From Riptortus pedestris (Eukaryota > Arthropoda > Insecta > Hemiptera > Alydidae), in assembly GCA_019009955.1 (NCBI GenBank), contig CM032231.1, positions 88,008,501 through 88,072,500 on the forward strand: a stretch of DNA of 64,000 bases, given 5' to 3'. Numbering within the stretch: position 1 is the stretch's first letter; each line of letters starts with the position of its first letter. The notes beneath the pieces are model-generated. The model ran no database searches. It was not told where the DNA came from and was given only the letters and a program-made list of their open reading frames with translations. Positions 1-11,734 of the stretch are shown here, one piece after another. A program made the translations under genes and the position numbers.

Positions 1-65
1 GCTCCGTAAACTAATACATTTCCCACGTCTCACCGTATATTTTATATTTCTGAGTAAAAATCCGA

Positions 66-235
66 TGGTAGAAGTAGTGGTTCACTTGTGCAGAATGAAC
101 CGGTTAAATATCGAGTATGGTATCTCTACCACAAATAAACATTTTTGAGTTAAGAAAGAAATTTGTGAATAGATGGCGTCATCACACAACGTGTTTGCAT
201 GTATCTCTCATATTAAAAGTCCATTGAAATAGTTA
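66..235 (+). repeat. Family A variant fragment (middle portion)
   Basis: This stretch resembles 32890-33050, which lies in a variant family A copy. Shared blocks include a 'gttaaatatcgag'-like segment, 'aataaacattttt', a block around 'gatg(g/a)cgtca' and 'gcatgtatctc'. Neither terminus is present. It looks like an old, truncated copy. Confidence is limited because the match is interrupted and judged by eye. Confidence 0.4.
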
Positions 236-244
236 TTTATTATA

Positions 245-354
245 CAAGTGACGAAAGTAGATCATTTTACAACTCAAGTGAAACGCTTACCCACACGAGC
301 GAAGCGAGTGTGGTAATTTCACGAGAGTTGTAAATTCTACTTTCGTCACGAGTG
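245..354. repeat. Foldback (long imperfect hairpin)
   Basis: Two arms of about 45-50 bases (245-296 and 308-354) are inverted copies. Blocks 'gtgacgaaagtaga', 'ttacaact' and 'ccacac' recur in reverse complement around a short centre containing 'gagcgaagcga'. No coding potential is seen. It is probably a foldback-type MITE or the palindromic part of a larger transposon. Mobility is inferred; the hairpin is seen directly. Confidence 0.7.
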
Positions 355-854
355 TAATATTAATTTTTTTCTGTAATCGTGTAATACATGATCAGATCTA
401 ACCAGAATATGAACAAAATTAGGATGTTGTGAAGATTATGGTATGTTGTTGGTAGGTTATAAGCATGGTTGTGAAAGGTTATAAGGATAGTTATAAAACA
501 ACTAGTGATGATTGTGAAGTAGTGCAGTTATAAACAAGTGCAGGTTATAAACAAGGAAGGTAATTATTATTATATTTAAATTTTAAAATATATTGATTAT
601 TTCCACCAATAATTCATTCACATTTCAATTTATTTTGTTAAAATAAATTCTTACAATGTTAAGAAACATTTAAAAGCATTTAATTTCCAACTTCAAATTA
701 TTTTTTAATTTATACTTATTACTAATTAAGAAGGCAATTCACTTTCTTCACTCTATTTCAAAATGTTTCACTTTCTTCACTCATTTCAGTTTAGTAATGT
801 TACCATTATTCAACGATTACAGAAAAAGAATATTTTGTATTTAATCTTAGCATA

Positions 855-1252
855 AGACGTTTCATGATATACGTGCTTATTGTTGCAATGTCTAAGTGTT
901 GGGGTTTACAGAAGGCTGATAATTTAAAAAAAAATGCAAAATTTCGGTTATATTCGAAATAGAGAAAAAAAGTGTTTAGCACAATATTCCTAGAAAAATA
1001 AATTTGCAAAACGATTGTTTCTATACAATTTTTTGACAAGTACATATACAAATTGAGTCGAATTTTCGAAATTTCTCTTCTCTAACCCCCCCCCAGTCCA
1101 ATTTTAGCCGTTAACGAACTTGATATTTAGTTTAACACAAAATGTATAAATATTGAGTTGAATATATCTATAGTTTTGAACGGACTCCATTTTCGTCAGA
1201 TCCTGGGTAGGATCGAAGGACATTTGAAGAAATGTTTCGAAATTACAACCGC
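855..1252 (+). repeat. Family A copy, both ends missing
   Basis: This carries the family A middle in order: the 'tttacagaaggctgata' block, an 'aaatgcaaa..tcggtta' block, a poly-C tract near 1087, 'gccgttaacgaacttgat', and the 3' block with 'ttttgaacgga' and 'gggtaggatcga'. The (TA)n tract is short here. The terminal hairpin is missing, so it is truncated at about 1252. Confidence 0.75.
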
Positions 1253-1255
1253 AAA

Positions 1256-2130
1256 GCTAAGAGAATAGACATTCTAGAGCAACAAACAGAATTATTTGTT
1301 TTCTAAAAATGAAACAAATAATTCCGTTTAAATTTAAAATGGGAAATTTTTTGCGATTACACAAGGAATTCAAAAAGGTAAGTAGGCATATCTTTTTCCT
1401 TGTTCCAACTGAAGTAAAAACAATTTTCTGCTTTTAGAAGGTGGTCTGCTTTTACCCTCTCCGAACCCATTTCGACTAATTTCTCCCAACTTATGAGAGC
1501 TGTTGAAGATTTGGTTAGGCTCTTTTTTTTTTTTTTATTATTATGAAAATATCCATAAATTATCGTTTGTTTTATGGACACTTTTCGATCCAATGGATTG
1601 GAACGGACATATAGTATTTCGAATCAAATAATTTGAAGTTAAATGCAATCAGTTATTTAATTTAATAAGTAAGGAGTGCAAGGAAGTATCGTGGCCCATC
1701 AGATATTTCACTATTAGTAATAGTGTATCTGGACAATTAAGATACTTGTGATTAGAATCCCTAAATCTATTATAGTATATTAAACTAAATAAATATCATA
1801 AAGGAAGATTTTCCTGAGATAAATGAATCTTAGTTAGCTTTAAAATTAATGCTCAGCAGAAGGCGGAATATGAAATGATCTAACGATCTTGTTTCTTTTA
1901 TAAAACGAGGAAATCCCTCTCCAGAATGTATAATGGCAAATTAAATTATTCAAATACTTTCTCTAGGGCCAAAAGAAATTAATTTGAATATCATTTTCAT
2001 GAAATAAAAAATACATTGTTAGTAATAATGAGGTGTACGCATTTACATTTATACTAAGGGAAAATGCCTATTTAATTTTTATACAACAGATACCTTAACA
2101 TTTATTTCTTTTGAAAGGCTTTCTTAGCAA
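1256..2130. other. Unannotated AT-rich stretch
   Basis: I see no gene, tandem array or recognisable transposon end here. The short open frame around 1357-1593 on the minus strand has no recognisable motif and is treated as chance. Confidence 0.5.
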
Positions 2131-2132
2131 AT

Positions 2133-2597
2133 TTAACTTTTTAATGTCCAGGCAACCCCTTCCCCCTCCCCACCAACTCTGTTCTCCTCGATCCTTTGTT
2201 CTGTACTGTCTAAAATAGCCTGAATGTTTTGTGGCAGTGCATGGAGCCATAGTTTCAGGATAATGCCGTCCGCAACAGCTCCCCCTGCTGTTATATGACG
2301 TAATAATTGTGAAGGCTTTTCTTCTCCTAGTTGCTTCCCTTTCAACAACTGTTGGATGCGCTTCGCTTCCGAGTCCGCATAAGTACTGATCAACCTGGCC
2401 TTTATGTCCTCATATGGCGAGTCACTTGGCCGCTTAACTAAGTCCGAGGCTTGTGCGAGTACATCAAAATCCATTTTTGAAATTATTGTATAAAACTTAG
2501 TTAGACTATTGGCTATATTGCCTCTATTAAAAACGGCTTCAATCTGGCAGAACCACAGCTCGGGAGCTTTCTTCCAAAAGGGTGGTATCTTGTCGAC
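2133..2597 (-). pseudogene. Ty3/gypsy-like Gag fragment
   Basis: Reading down from 2597 on the minus strand gives an open frame starting VDKIPPFWKKAPELWF, then CQIEAVFNRGNI, then a methionine at 2474 and YEDIKARLISTYADSE, KPSQLLRHI and LWLHALPQNIQAIL. This order (PPFW..P.LWF..VEA.F, then L...Y, then P..LLR, then LW...LP..I..IL) is the usual Gag core of arthropod gypsy-type LTR retrotransposons, whose Gag packages the element RNA. A TGA lies just upstream of the frame, and the reading frame there shifts, so the N-terminus is broken. The product ends at 2133, and I see no nucleocapsid knuckle, protease or polymerase in the flanks. It is a dead fragment, not a host gene. Family assignment rests on motif memory, not a search. 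Confidence 0.8.
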
Positions 2598-2689
2598 TGT
2601 AGAGAAGGCTCAGGTTTGCTGCCTCCTCTTCCGTTCATAATGAAATGCTAGATACAATAAAAGCGTACTCATAGAATGTTTCCTTGGTA

Positions 2690-2720
2690 ATCACGTCGAG
2701 GGGGTCACCACTTTAGTGTT
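2690..2720 (-). other. Possible primer-binding-site region of the gypsy fragment
   Basis: About 100 bases upstream of the Gag frame, on the minus strand, lies 'gtggtgaccccctcgacgtg'. It resembles the 'TGGTGACCCCGACGTGA' stretch often found just inside the 5' LTR of arthropod gypsy elements. If so, an LTR remnant would extend to higher coordinates (about 2715-2900). I could not define its ends. Confidence 0.4.
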
Positions 2721-4070
2721 CTTCGTTAAATAATTAAGTAAACGTTTGAAACACATGTCTTTTTATTTAAGAAACTCATAACATAGTTAACGAAGACAGG
2801 GAACAAGAACACAAATTAAAGCACAACATTACCCACATATTTACACTGGTCCCCACCAATGAATAATTTATAGGCTTCCGTGGTAATCTAATAATTGTTT
2901 ATGTTCCTAGTACATCACTCAGGCTATTTTGCGGTTACCTCTAGAGCGTATCGAGACACACGTTATTATTGTTGTCCCGGCGCACTTCCGCCACAAATTC
3001 ATTTTTATGGCCGTATTTCAGTAGATCCTAATAAAGTTACACATTCTGTCATAAATGCTCTTAGGCTCGTATAAGCTGTGCTAAAAGAAACTGCAAGGCA
3101 TCAAAATTGTTGTCAAAAAAGGACTATCAGATTAGATTTTTGTTTTAAAATAGTATGTGCAAACCATTCCCGGAGGAAACAGAGATCAAACTAGGGGGCT
3201 TCAAGGGACCCGCCTCTCTCCATCAGGCTATTGAAATATCGAGTTTTAAGTTATTAATATCTCCTGATTAAGAACAAAGAAGAGAATGAAATATTAATAT
3301 TTCCTGATTAAAACATAAAGAGAATGAAATATACTTATATTTTCATATTCTGTTTAATATTGTGAAAACTCTTAAGAATTATAGACTTTCATAAAACCGC
3401 TTTAAAAAAAAATTAGTGGTTGGGTCTTTGAACGCCCACAAATTCCCAGCCAACACTGACCATGTTATTTATCCCATTTTCCCGGGAAGTCTTGTCCGTA
3501 AGTCAAAATACTCAAGATAAATGCTCTAATATTTGGGTTCGAAACGGGAACGTGGTATGTAGGCTATTCGGGCTGACTAAGGGTATGAGTATTTGCAATA
3601 CCTGTTTTATTTCGTATAAGGAAGTAATTGATGTGGAATCTTCAGCCTTGGACACGGTACAGTCGCACTTGGGCTTTTATCCAGTGGCCCCAATGTGCTG
3701 GTGCAGGTGAAAGAATATGCTGGGTTAGAGTTAGCATTGGTGCAACGAAGGTTGCTTCTTAACAAATCTTGGAAAAGGTAACAAAGGGATGTGCCAATGT
3801 GAAAGGGTAATAAGTAATAAGTTCTTCCTCAAGCCGGGGGCCTGGCATTCCTCCAGAGTACGTCTAATGGCGAGTGAGTGAATCGATGGCTTATTCATAC
3901 CAAACAAGAACATACATCCATAATTGAAGGGCAAAACTCATGACAGAAGCCAAAACCTACATTTTTAAAGTAGCTTGTTTATTTTTGAACTATCCTCAAA
4001 TGTAGCTAACTTTTTACTTCTTTAGAATGCAATAACATAAAACAGGGGGCTCAGGTTAGTCATGTAATAT
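2720..4070. other. Unannotated stretch
   Basis: No supported gene is seen. The first 200 bases may include LTR remnants of the gypsy fragment. Short open frames near 3462-3710 and 3731-3934 show no recognisable motif. Confidence 0.4.
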
Positions 4071-4290
4071 AAGATGTTGGTCTAAATCTCACTGGGACAA
4101 CCGAGAGTGTTGTATTTGAATCCCGCCTGAGAGATAGGTACATATTTGATCGCGAACTCATCAAATAAAATCCTAAGTCCAAATCTGGCTAGAAAAGAGT
4201 GGTGACTATCTATGGTTATCCCAGATAAACCATCCCTATTAGCCTTTGTAGCACAAAATAGAAGTTAAAAAATAAAAATAATAAATGTTA
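4070..4290 (+). repeat. SINE-like unit
   Basis: A Pol III B-box-like segment 'tttgaatcccgcc' near 4116 is followed by about 130 bases of unique sequence and an A-rich tail around 4257-4290. This order (tRNA-like head, body, A-rich tail) is typical of tRNA-derived SINEs. The A box is not clear and no target duplication was found, so this is tentative. Confidence 0.35.
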
Positions 4291-5390
4291 AAAAATATTC
4301 CTCCCGTGATTGAATCATTTCTATCTTATTAAAACGACATATTCAGTCTGGAAGTGCCAAAAACTACTTATTGAAAATAAGTCGAATAATGCACGAACCT
4401 GATAAAGATATATTTTTAGAGCCTAAAATAAACCGAGAAACCTGTTTACGAGTGAAGATTCAAAAATAGGTAAACTAGGTGTTATTACATTCAACACATA
4501 TATATATGAAAATAAAAATAGATAGAACAACAATACCAAAATAAATTTATTTTATTCTACGAGTAAAAGCCCATTCATTATACGCAAATTATAGCATTAT
4601 GCCTCGAAAACTAAGCCTCAATCTCCCAAAAAAATGTGGAGATAAAACTGATGGGAATTATTTGATGAATTGAATGCTTTGTGATAGGCTGTGAAAAGAA
4701 ATGAATTTTTTTTCAACAGTACTGAATTTATACCATTACAAAGGAAACTTGAGAGATAAAAAAGATAAAGAAGTACATATCGACGTTCCTACTATTACCG
4801 AGCTTGAAGGTGTTTTTTCGAATTTTTTTATTCGGACGGATTTTTATTTATTCAGACCCAACATGCTTTGAATCGTTAAAAGCTAAAGTTTAATAAAGGT
4901 GGAGTAACTGTCGTTGTGAATGAAAAAGTCCTTCTTTATATCTGCCTGTACACAGTGTCGTCCACATACAACTCATGGAAGCGTTATAATGTATTAATTG
5001 TTAGTTTGTATACATTAAGGTGTATTCGGTGGATATAATTTAAATTTAAAAATAAATAAAGGGATTTTTAAATAAGTGCAATTTTAACAAACATTTATTG
5101 TTCTTAAGGGCAACTTTCGCCCTTGGTATTCATTTTGAATTCCATGGGTAATTTTCGTCCTTGCAATCTATTTAGAATTCTAAAATAGAAATATCCCACC
5201 AGAAAATTTATTTCTTCTTTCCCGCAATTTTAGGTATACATTCATCTAGGTAGGCTGACATATGCCACGCGTGCTATACGAATGCTTAGAGCACAACTCC
5301 ACTTCATTCGTGCTAGTGCTATAATAAGGTCATATTTGGTATAATAAGGTTATCTTTGAATATTCTTAGTGATGACTCCTGTTAGAATAA
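4290..5390. other. Unannotated AT-rich stretch
   Basis: Nothing recognisable is seen: no long open frame, no tandem array, no family A motif. Confidence 0.5.
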
Positions 5391-5440
5391 TCCTTGTTTT
5401 ATGTGGTGGTCGACGACGTTGAAATGAAATTACTTCAGTT

Positions 5441-5490
5441 TGTAGCCAACGTTTCGGTAAAATTTATTACCATTGTCAAGGCCTGCAATT
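5441..5490 (-). ncRNA. Decayed hammerhead-like motif of a Penelope-type repeat
   Basis: The minus strand reads 'cttgacaat', a stem 'ggtaa' (loop 'taaatt') 'ttacc', then 'gaaacgttgg'. This matches a hammerhead layout: degraded CUGANGA core, stem II, GAAA, then a very short self-complementary stem III (ACGT). Terminal repeats of Penelope-like elements are known to carry such minimal hammerheads. The core here (TTGACAA) has lost at least one invariant base, so cleavage is unlikely. Flanking element limits were not found. Confidence 0.45.
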
Positions 5491-6890
5491 ATATATACAT
5501 ATTAATGACAAAAAAAGAGTTAATTTATTTGATATATGAGTTCTTTAAAATGTGAAATGAATGCACGCATACATGTAAATATATGTCATACTATGGTAAA
5601 AGAGTCATTAAATAAAATTAAAATTACTTACAGACTGAAAAATCGATGCACAAGTTTGAAAATTAAAATTAAGTCCAAATGACAAAATAAATAATTTGGG
5701 AATGAGAGTAAGAGTAGGTGCTTCAATGAAATCAGACGGTAGAATGAAGGCGGGCAGGGAGCTGCGAAGGGATTAAGGTAGAGATAAAGACAGTCCCTTC
5801 TAACAGCTGATCTGGAGTAGTTATTATGTATTCATTAAATGCTCCACCTAGTTCCGAGACTATAGACACAACAGTGCCCACCCTCCCTATAAAATTAAAC
5901 CAGCAGCCAATCTTGAAATCGGGAATAATGAACCCCCCTCGACCCTTTCTCAGGATATACAGGAGATAGCAGAACCTAGGCTGAGCTTGATTCGAGAAGC
6001 TTAACTATTGATAAGACAAGAACCGTTTATGAAGTACAGCACGTATACACAATAGTTTAATTCCTGTTAGATGTGTACGCTGGACGGCTAAAATTGGGTC
6101 TGCATTGAGTTGTTATGAATATAATAATTGTCTTCTTTGACTCTTAATTTGTGCTTTTAATTCCAATAAAGTCATGTGGATCTCTCGGAAAATTGTTATT
6201 TTATACATAAATATTAAACAATTAAACCCAAAACGTGCATAATTATGTGACGAATAGAATAAAGGTTTCTAAGTAACCTAGCTTATAAATGAAATTTTAT
6301 TTGTTAGTTAATTTTCTCTCTAGGTGACTAAGAAAATATAGATACAAGCGATGAAGGCCTAAATATTTCTTGCCTCAGCAAACCCTACATTATGCGCTAT
6401 AAATTTTGCCTTGAGCGGGCGTTATGGCCAGTGACCTGGGTACTATGACGCTGCAATTTATTCTACTATACGGAGGACATGCCGCTTTTTGTCCTACTTA
6501 ATAACAATCACCTCAGGGGTATAACACCTTTAGCCCGGAACTAAAGGCATTTCAGTATGGATATAACAAACTTCAACAAGAATCCATCTTGTGGTAGTTA
6601 GTTGTCGCCTCTAAATATTCCATGACAGGAATAAACCTATGACTATGAAGCTAAATGAACTAATGCAGCAAAATAAATATTTATTTTGGTTCAAAAACAT
6701 TTATTTACACATATAGTTTAGTTATCGCTCAAACGTCTCGCGTTGTCAGCCCACAATAACCCCTTCTGTAACTCCTCCTGATAGGATATCGGTCGTTAGC
6801 TAATTTAAGCTTCAGTTTTCCTTACAATGGTAAATCCTTCAACTCATTACTTTTTCAAACTGTTTCTAAGAAGGGAAGTGCACCCCTATA
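5490..6890. other. Unannotated stretch
   Basis: No gene or repeat boundary is recognised. A weak tRNA-like segment ('gagatcgaatctcgtc' near 6952) close to the end might be a SINE relic. Confidence 0.4.
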
Positions 6891-7097
6891 AGTGCATGTA
6901 GCTAAGGCATATATTTCGAAGGTCTCGATAGTTTTTGGAACCCCAAAATATCGAGATCGAATCTCGTCGGGAGTGACTATTTTTTTCCAGAATTTTTTTT
7001 TATTTTTTGTTTCTATTGCGTTTATTTAAAAAACAACTTTTAATTATTGGCAGTTAAAATTTTCTAGCTCTAGACATAAAAATATTCCTTAACAGTT

Positions 7098-7959
7098 TTA
7101 GCAGATTTCCCTCAAGGGAAATCAGCTATTGAGGTCATACTCATGACCCAATTTTCAAAAATTTCTTCAATTGTCCATCGATCCTACCTAGGAGATGAAA
7201 AAAATGAGGTCCGTTCAAAATTATATATATATATTTGTCTGTTACCGCTCTAACGGTTGCAATTATTGCTTAATCGTTACCAAACTTGATATTTAGTCGT
7301 TAATGCAAAAAGAAAGATCAAGTTCGTTAACGGCTGAAATCGGACCAGGGGGAGGGGGGTTTAGAAGGGGAGAATTTTGAAAATTCGAAATATGTCCGTT
7401 ACTATACGTCGGATCGAAATAATATATAGAATCAATCTTATAGGAAATTAAATGTACTATAAATATTGTTATATACATTTATTGTCTTTTCTGAATATTA
7501 ACCGTTACATAAACAATACTCGGTCATGTAATAAACCACATCATTCGAAGCTTAAATACCAAATATTGTTTTCCCGAGACATTTATTATCCGAGACACAC
7601 GCAAATATGTTCTGGTGACCCCCCCCCCCTTCTTAAGTTTTTGGACTACTTACATTTGATTGATTGAGATAAAAATTATTCTGAATCATTATAAATTACA
7701 GTACTTGATATAGTAAATAGTTTCCAATGAAATTTATAGGTTATATATTATTTATAGGATATATTACAGTAATTGTTTTCCTTCCCGGTAAGAAGTTGGC
7801 ACAACTGTTTGTTTACGTTTTAGATGCTTTCCGTCGGGAGGTTTCTTTTTATCGTTTGTATTTATTCACGATGGTGTTGTGTTACCGGTATGTAGATTTA
7901 TCTAGTGATAAACTTCACACGGGAAATCTGCTTAGTTTACGCAGCCCCTGCGTGACGGA
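7098..7959 (-). mobile_element. Family A, near-complete copy (about 862 bp)
   Basis: On the minus strand this runs from the 5' end (TCCGTCACGCAGGGGCTGCG at 7959 downward) to the 3' palindrome at 7098-7125. The inner order matches the 18105-19048 copy: 5' arm, poly-G run at about 7620, the 'aatatctcgg'-type block, the poly-C side near 7349-7360 and a short (TA)n near 7220-7235. No open frame suggests a transposase, so it is non-autonomous. Confidence 0.85.
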
Positions 7960-8368
7960 ATATTTTGCTCAGGTGAAACTTTAGAGTTATTGGCTTGTTT
8001 GGTCAAGGTAGCTCAAACTGCCTTACACACGTTCCATAACTCCTTCCAAAGGAGAAACACTTTTAAAATAATATTTGCAAACTCCAGGTAACGTGATTCC
8101 TCTATGTTTCTCGAAGAAGCACAAGTGGGGAGAGGAAGTGTCACTTAAAAATAAGATGCCCCGAGGGTGGCGAAGGGAGACATGGGGTAGAGGAATAAAG
8201 GAATTCTTTGACCGGAGAGGTATGGGGATAGAGATTTGTAGGCTATATAGATGGAATCCTCACAATGCTCAGAGGTAGAAGAGGCTGTGTTTAAGTAGTG
8301 CTAGCAGACAAAACATTGCCCCAACACATCTTTTATCGCACCACCCCTTTCCATTCCTCTTCTTGTTT

Positions 8369-8470
8369 TTAGCAGATTTCCCTCAAGGGAAATGTTATAT
8401 TGCGGTCGGAATCATGACGCGATTTTCGGAACAACTACTTAGGAGATGACGAAAATGAGATCCGTTCAAA

Positions 8471-8526
<56 letters not shown>

Positions 8527-8695
8527 GCACATCTGTTTACGTTTCAGGTGCTTCCCGTCTGGAGGTTTCTTATTATCGTTTGTATTTATTCACTTGATAT
8601 TGACGGTACTATTGTGTCACCAGTATGTAGATTTATCTATTGTTGCACATTACGAGGGAAATTTGCTTAGTTTACGCAGCCCCTGCTTGACGGAC
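8369..8695 (-). mobile_element. Family A, internally deleted copy
   Basis: The 3' palindrome end (8369 onward, 'agcagatttccctcaaggga') and the 5' arm ending in 'tgacgga' at 8695 are both present. The (TA)n tract at 8477-8521 is joined directly to the 5' arm, so the poly-C/G middle is gone. This shows that short derivatives with both ends still exist. Confidence 0.85.
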
Positions 8696-8700
8696 TTTTA

Positions 8701-8923
8701 TTTCACTATCTTGGTTATTAACCGACATATTTGCATTTTTTAGTTTTTGATCTTCAGTAAACCCCCACTCCTATTCATGTAATATTAACAGTAACCTGTT
8801 ATTCAGTAAGCCATTTATTTGAAGCTTGAATACTAAATATCGTTATAATTGAACTTTTACTTTTTGAGATAAATGGTCATACGTGGGTAATCTGCTTAGT
8901 TTACGCAGCCCTTGCGTGACGGA
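8701..8923 (-). mobile_element. Family A, 5' half
   Basis: This abuts the previous copy. It has 'gttattaaccgacatatttg', a 'cccccactcctattcatg' block and the 5' end 'gggtaatctgcttagtttac' followed by 'gcgtgacgga'. The 3' half is absent. The two copies form a head-to-tail pair. Confidence 0.8.
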
Positions 8924-9817
8924 CATTGAAACTTTTAAAACTGTGAAAGATAGTTTTAAGTAGGATAGGGGCTCTTGAGGAAATATTGAATCTCCCTCAC
9001 TTTCTCAATCTAAATTAAGTTATGAGGTGTATATTATCCACATTGTTTTAAATAATGAAGAGTTGTTGAGTAGGAAGTGATTTTACTTTTAATCTTTGAA
9101 CAACGAGTTGGGGTTGAATATTTATCGCTTAATGTTAAGTCTGAAAGACTCGGCAATAGGACACCGATTGTCCCAAAAAGCTGTAAAACACAATACGACC
9201 TCAAAAATAAATGAGCATACAGGAAAGCTAAATGAAATGGAATTATTGCGATTAAAATGGACATTGCGGTGATCAAAATTCACTCTTACTATTTAGTCCA
9301 AATATTTCTTAAGCAAAGCTACCTCAGTAATGGAACTTCATCTTTATGAAGTTCGATTTCATATAAATATTCAGGAATAAAAAAACTATTAATAATTATT
9401 ATTTATATATAAAAGAATGTATTTTGAGCCACATTAGGTACTATAATTGCCGCGCCCCATTGATTTAAACGACGTGCTAAAAACTTTTTCGGCCAATTAA
9501 GTATAGCTATAAGGCGAAATGCATTCTATAATATATTTCATATATTATAATAAAAAGATTGTTTTAAATGAAATTGATGACTAAATAACTCCTTAGAAGG
9601 AGTGGTGACATTCGAAAATCGTCGGGGATGAAATGGCTATATGAAAAAATTATTATTTTCACTTTAAGTAGATAACTTCTTTATCGTTTTATTATTTTTA
9701 TTTATTTCTTTTTCTCAACTTATGCACATATTTATTCCCGTTTTTTTTTTAAATCTGTTCAATTTTGAAAGTTGATTCAAATCAAATCTTTCTGTTCCTA
9801 CTCCAAACCTTAAGGTT

Positions 9818-10024
9818 TTATACAATTTTTCGATCCGACCTATGGTAACGGAAATATTTCGAATTTTCGAAAATCCTCCCCTCTTAACCCCTCCCACTCC
9901 CCCTGGCCCGATTTCAGCCATTAACGAACTTGATCTTTCTTTTTACATAAAACGACTAAATATCGAGTTTGGTAACGATTAAACAATAATTGCGACCGCT
10001 AGAGCGGTAACAGACCAATATATA

Positions 10025-10058
<34 letters not shown>

Positions 10059-10079
10059 CAGTTTTAAACGGACCACATT
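9818..10079 (+). mobile_element. Family A, outer copy interrupted by a nested copy (first part)
   Basis: This is + strand family A middle: 'ttttcgatccgacctatggt', poly-C block, 'gccattaacgaacttgatc', (TA)n at 10021-10060, then 'ttttaaacggaccacattt'. The expected 'cgtcatctcctgggtagg' continues only after the inserted copy, at 10826-10878. So these two pieces are one element split by insertion. Confidence 0.85.
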
Positions 10080-10199
10080 TTAGCAGATTTCCCTTAAGGG
10101 AAATCAGCTATTGAGGTCGTACTCATGACGCGAGATTCGAAAAATTTCTTCAAATGTCCATCGATCCTACCCAGGAGATGACGAAAATGAGGTCCGTTC

Positions 10200-10245
<46 letters not shown>

Positions 10246-10814
10246 GTCTGTTAACGCTCTAGCGGTCGCAATTTTTGTTTGATCGTTACGAAACTCGATA
10301 TTTTCGAAAATTCAAAATATCTCTGTTATTATGCATCGGGTCGAAAAATTGTAAAGAACCAATCTTATTGCAAATAAAATTTACAATAAATATTGTTATA
10401 TACATTTATTCTCTATCTTGAATATTAACCGAGATATTTGCATTTTTATATAGTCTGTGGTCGGGTATAGTTCGTATTAGGTCGGCCGTTTCCGTAACTG
10501 ATCGGCTCAAGTGGAAGCTGCTTCTAACCTTACCTTACCTTCGCTACTTTGTGAGATTTATGCAAATACGTTCTGTTCGTCCGCCCCTCCCCTTCTTTAG
10601 TTCTTGGACTACTAAAATTTGAGTTATTAAAATATAAATCATTCTTACAATTCAGAATCCGTTTCAGTTGGGAATTTATTTTAATTAACTGATAGATTTC
10701 TTATTACTGTTTGTATTTAATCACGGTGGTGTTGTGTTACCAGTATGTAGATTTCCCTATTGTAAAACTTTACATGGGAAATCTGCTTAGTTTACGCAGC
10801 CCCTGCGTGGCGGC
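10080..10814 (-). mobile_element. Family A, full copy nested inside another family A copy
   Basis: On the minus strand the 5' end (cgccacgcaggggctgcg) lies at 10814 and the 3' palindrome at 10080-10107. (TA)n is at 10206-10241. It splits the outer + strand copy within a T-run ('catttt' on the left, a longer T-run then 'cgctatctcc' on the right). This gives the best available view of element limits. A 'ctaaccttaccttacc' segment near 10527 is shared with the copy at 60.3-62.0 kb, so both belong to one subfamily. Confidence 0.88.
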
Positions 10815-10815
10815 C

Positions 10816-10878
10816 TTTTTTTTTTTTCGCTATCTCCTGGGTAGGATCGATGGACTTCAATTATGGGAAATCTGCTAA
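10816..10878 (+). mobile_element. Family A, outer copy (second part)
   Basis: The 3' part of the split outer copy resumes with 'cgctatctcctgggtaggat' and ends 'gggaaatctgctaa' at 10878. Most of the palindrome's left arm is deleted. Confidence 0.8.
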
Positions 10879-11169
10879 TAAGCAAGAAATGCTAATAACG
10901 ACACATTGAATCTCTGGAATGATTTGCTGTTGTGTCGGATAGTAAAGTGATGTTCTGTTATGGCTAACTAGAATTGGAAGAATGTAATTGGGGACATAAT
11001 TGGCTGTTAGCCCCACCAATCACAGATTCATCCTTCAGAGTTCATCTCACCTGTCATTCTGTTTAGAAAGGGAATTTTCTACAAGTGATATCAATGGACT
11101 AAAGATACGAAAAATTAAGTTTATTTAAGTTCTAAACTATAACATTAATAATCTGAAACCCAATAAAAG

Positions 11170-11734
11170 TCTGCCAAGCAGGGGCTGCGATAAATAAGCA
11201 AAACTGAAAAGTTCAATGAGAATAATACCTATATTTATTTTAGCTATATAGGTATTTAAGCTTGAAATAAAGTTCTTCATAATATAACAGCTTATTGTTA
11301 ATATGACATGAGTAGATGTTTACTGAAGGCCTAAAACTAAAAAATGCAAATATCTCGGTTTATAATCAAGATAGTGAAAAAATGTACCTGACAACATTTA
11401 TAGAACATTACATTTACAAAATGATAGGTTCTATATTTCTATGTTTCGATCCGACGCATAATAACGGAGATACTACCTAACGAGTTTTCAAAAGTACACC
11501 CTCTAACCCCCCCTCCCTCCCCATCCTTCTGGTGGGATTTCAGCCGTTAACGAACTTGATTTTACATAACTCATTTAAATGTCGAGTTTAGTAACGATCA
11601 AACAAGTAACGACCACTAGAGCTTTAACAGACATATATATATAGTTTTGAACGGACCTCATTTTCATTATCTCCTGGGTAGGATCGATGGACATTTGAAG
11701 AAATTTTCCGAAAATCGCGTCGTGAATACGACCT
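11170..11734 (+). mobile_element. Family A copy lacking its 3' palindrome
   Basis: It starts with the 5' end variant 'tctgccaagcaggggctgcg' and contains the usual middle, a poly-C tract near 11500, a very short TA tract (11632-11642) and the 'tgggtaggatcgatggac' block. It stops abruptly after 'aatacgacct' at 11734, where unrelated sequence begins. Normally the palindrome would follow within about 15 bases. Confidence 0.8.

Noticed and set aside
8477..8521. Tandem arrays considered as a possible CRISPR or satellite
   Set aside because: They are simple TA repeats inside family A copies, with no spacer structure.
9715..9921. Recurring MAEIGP-type minus-strand frames (also near 25.5 and 46.4 kb)
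   Set aside because: They are the same conserved family A block ('gccattaacgaacttgat') read backwards, not a protein family.
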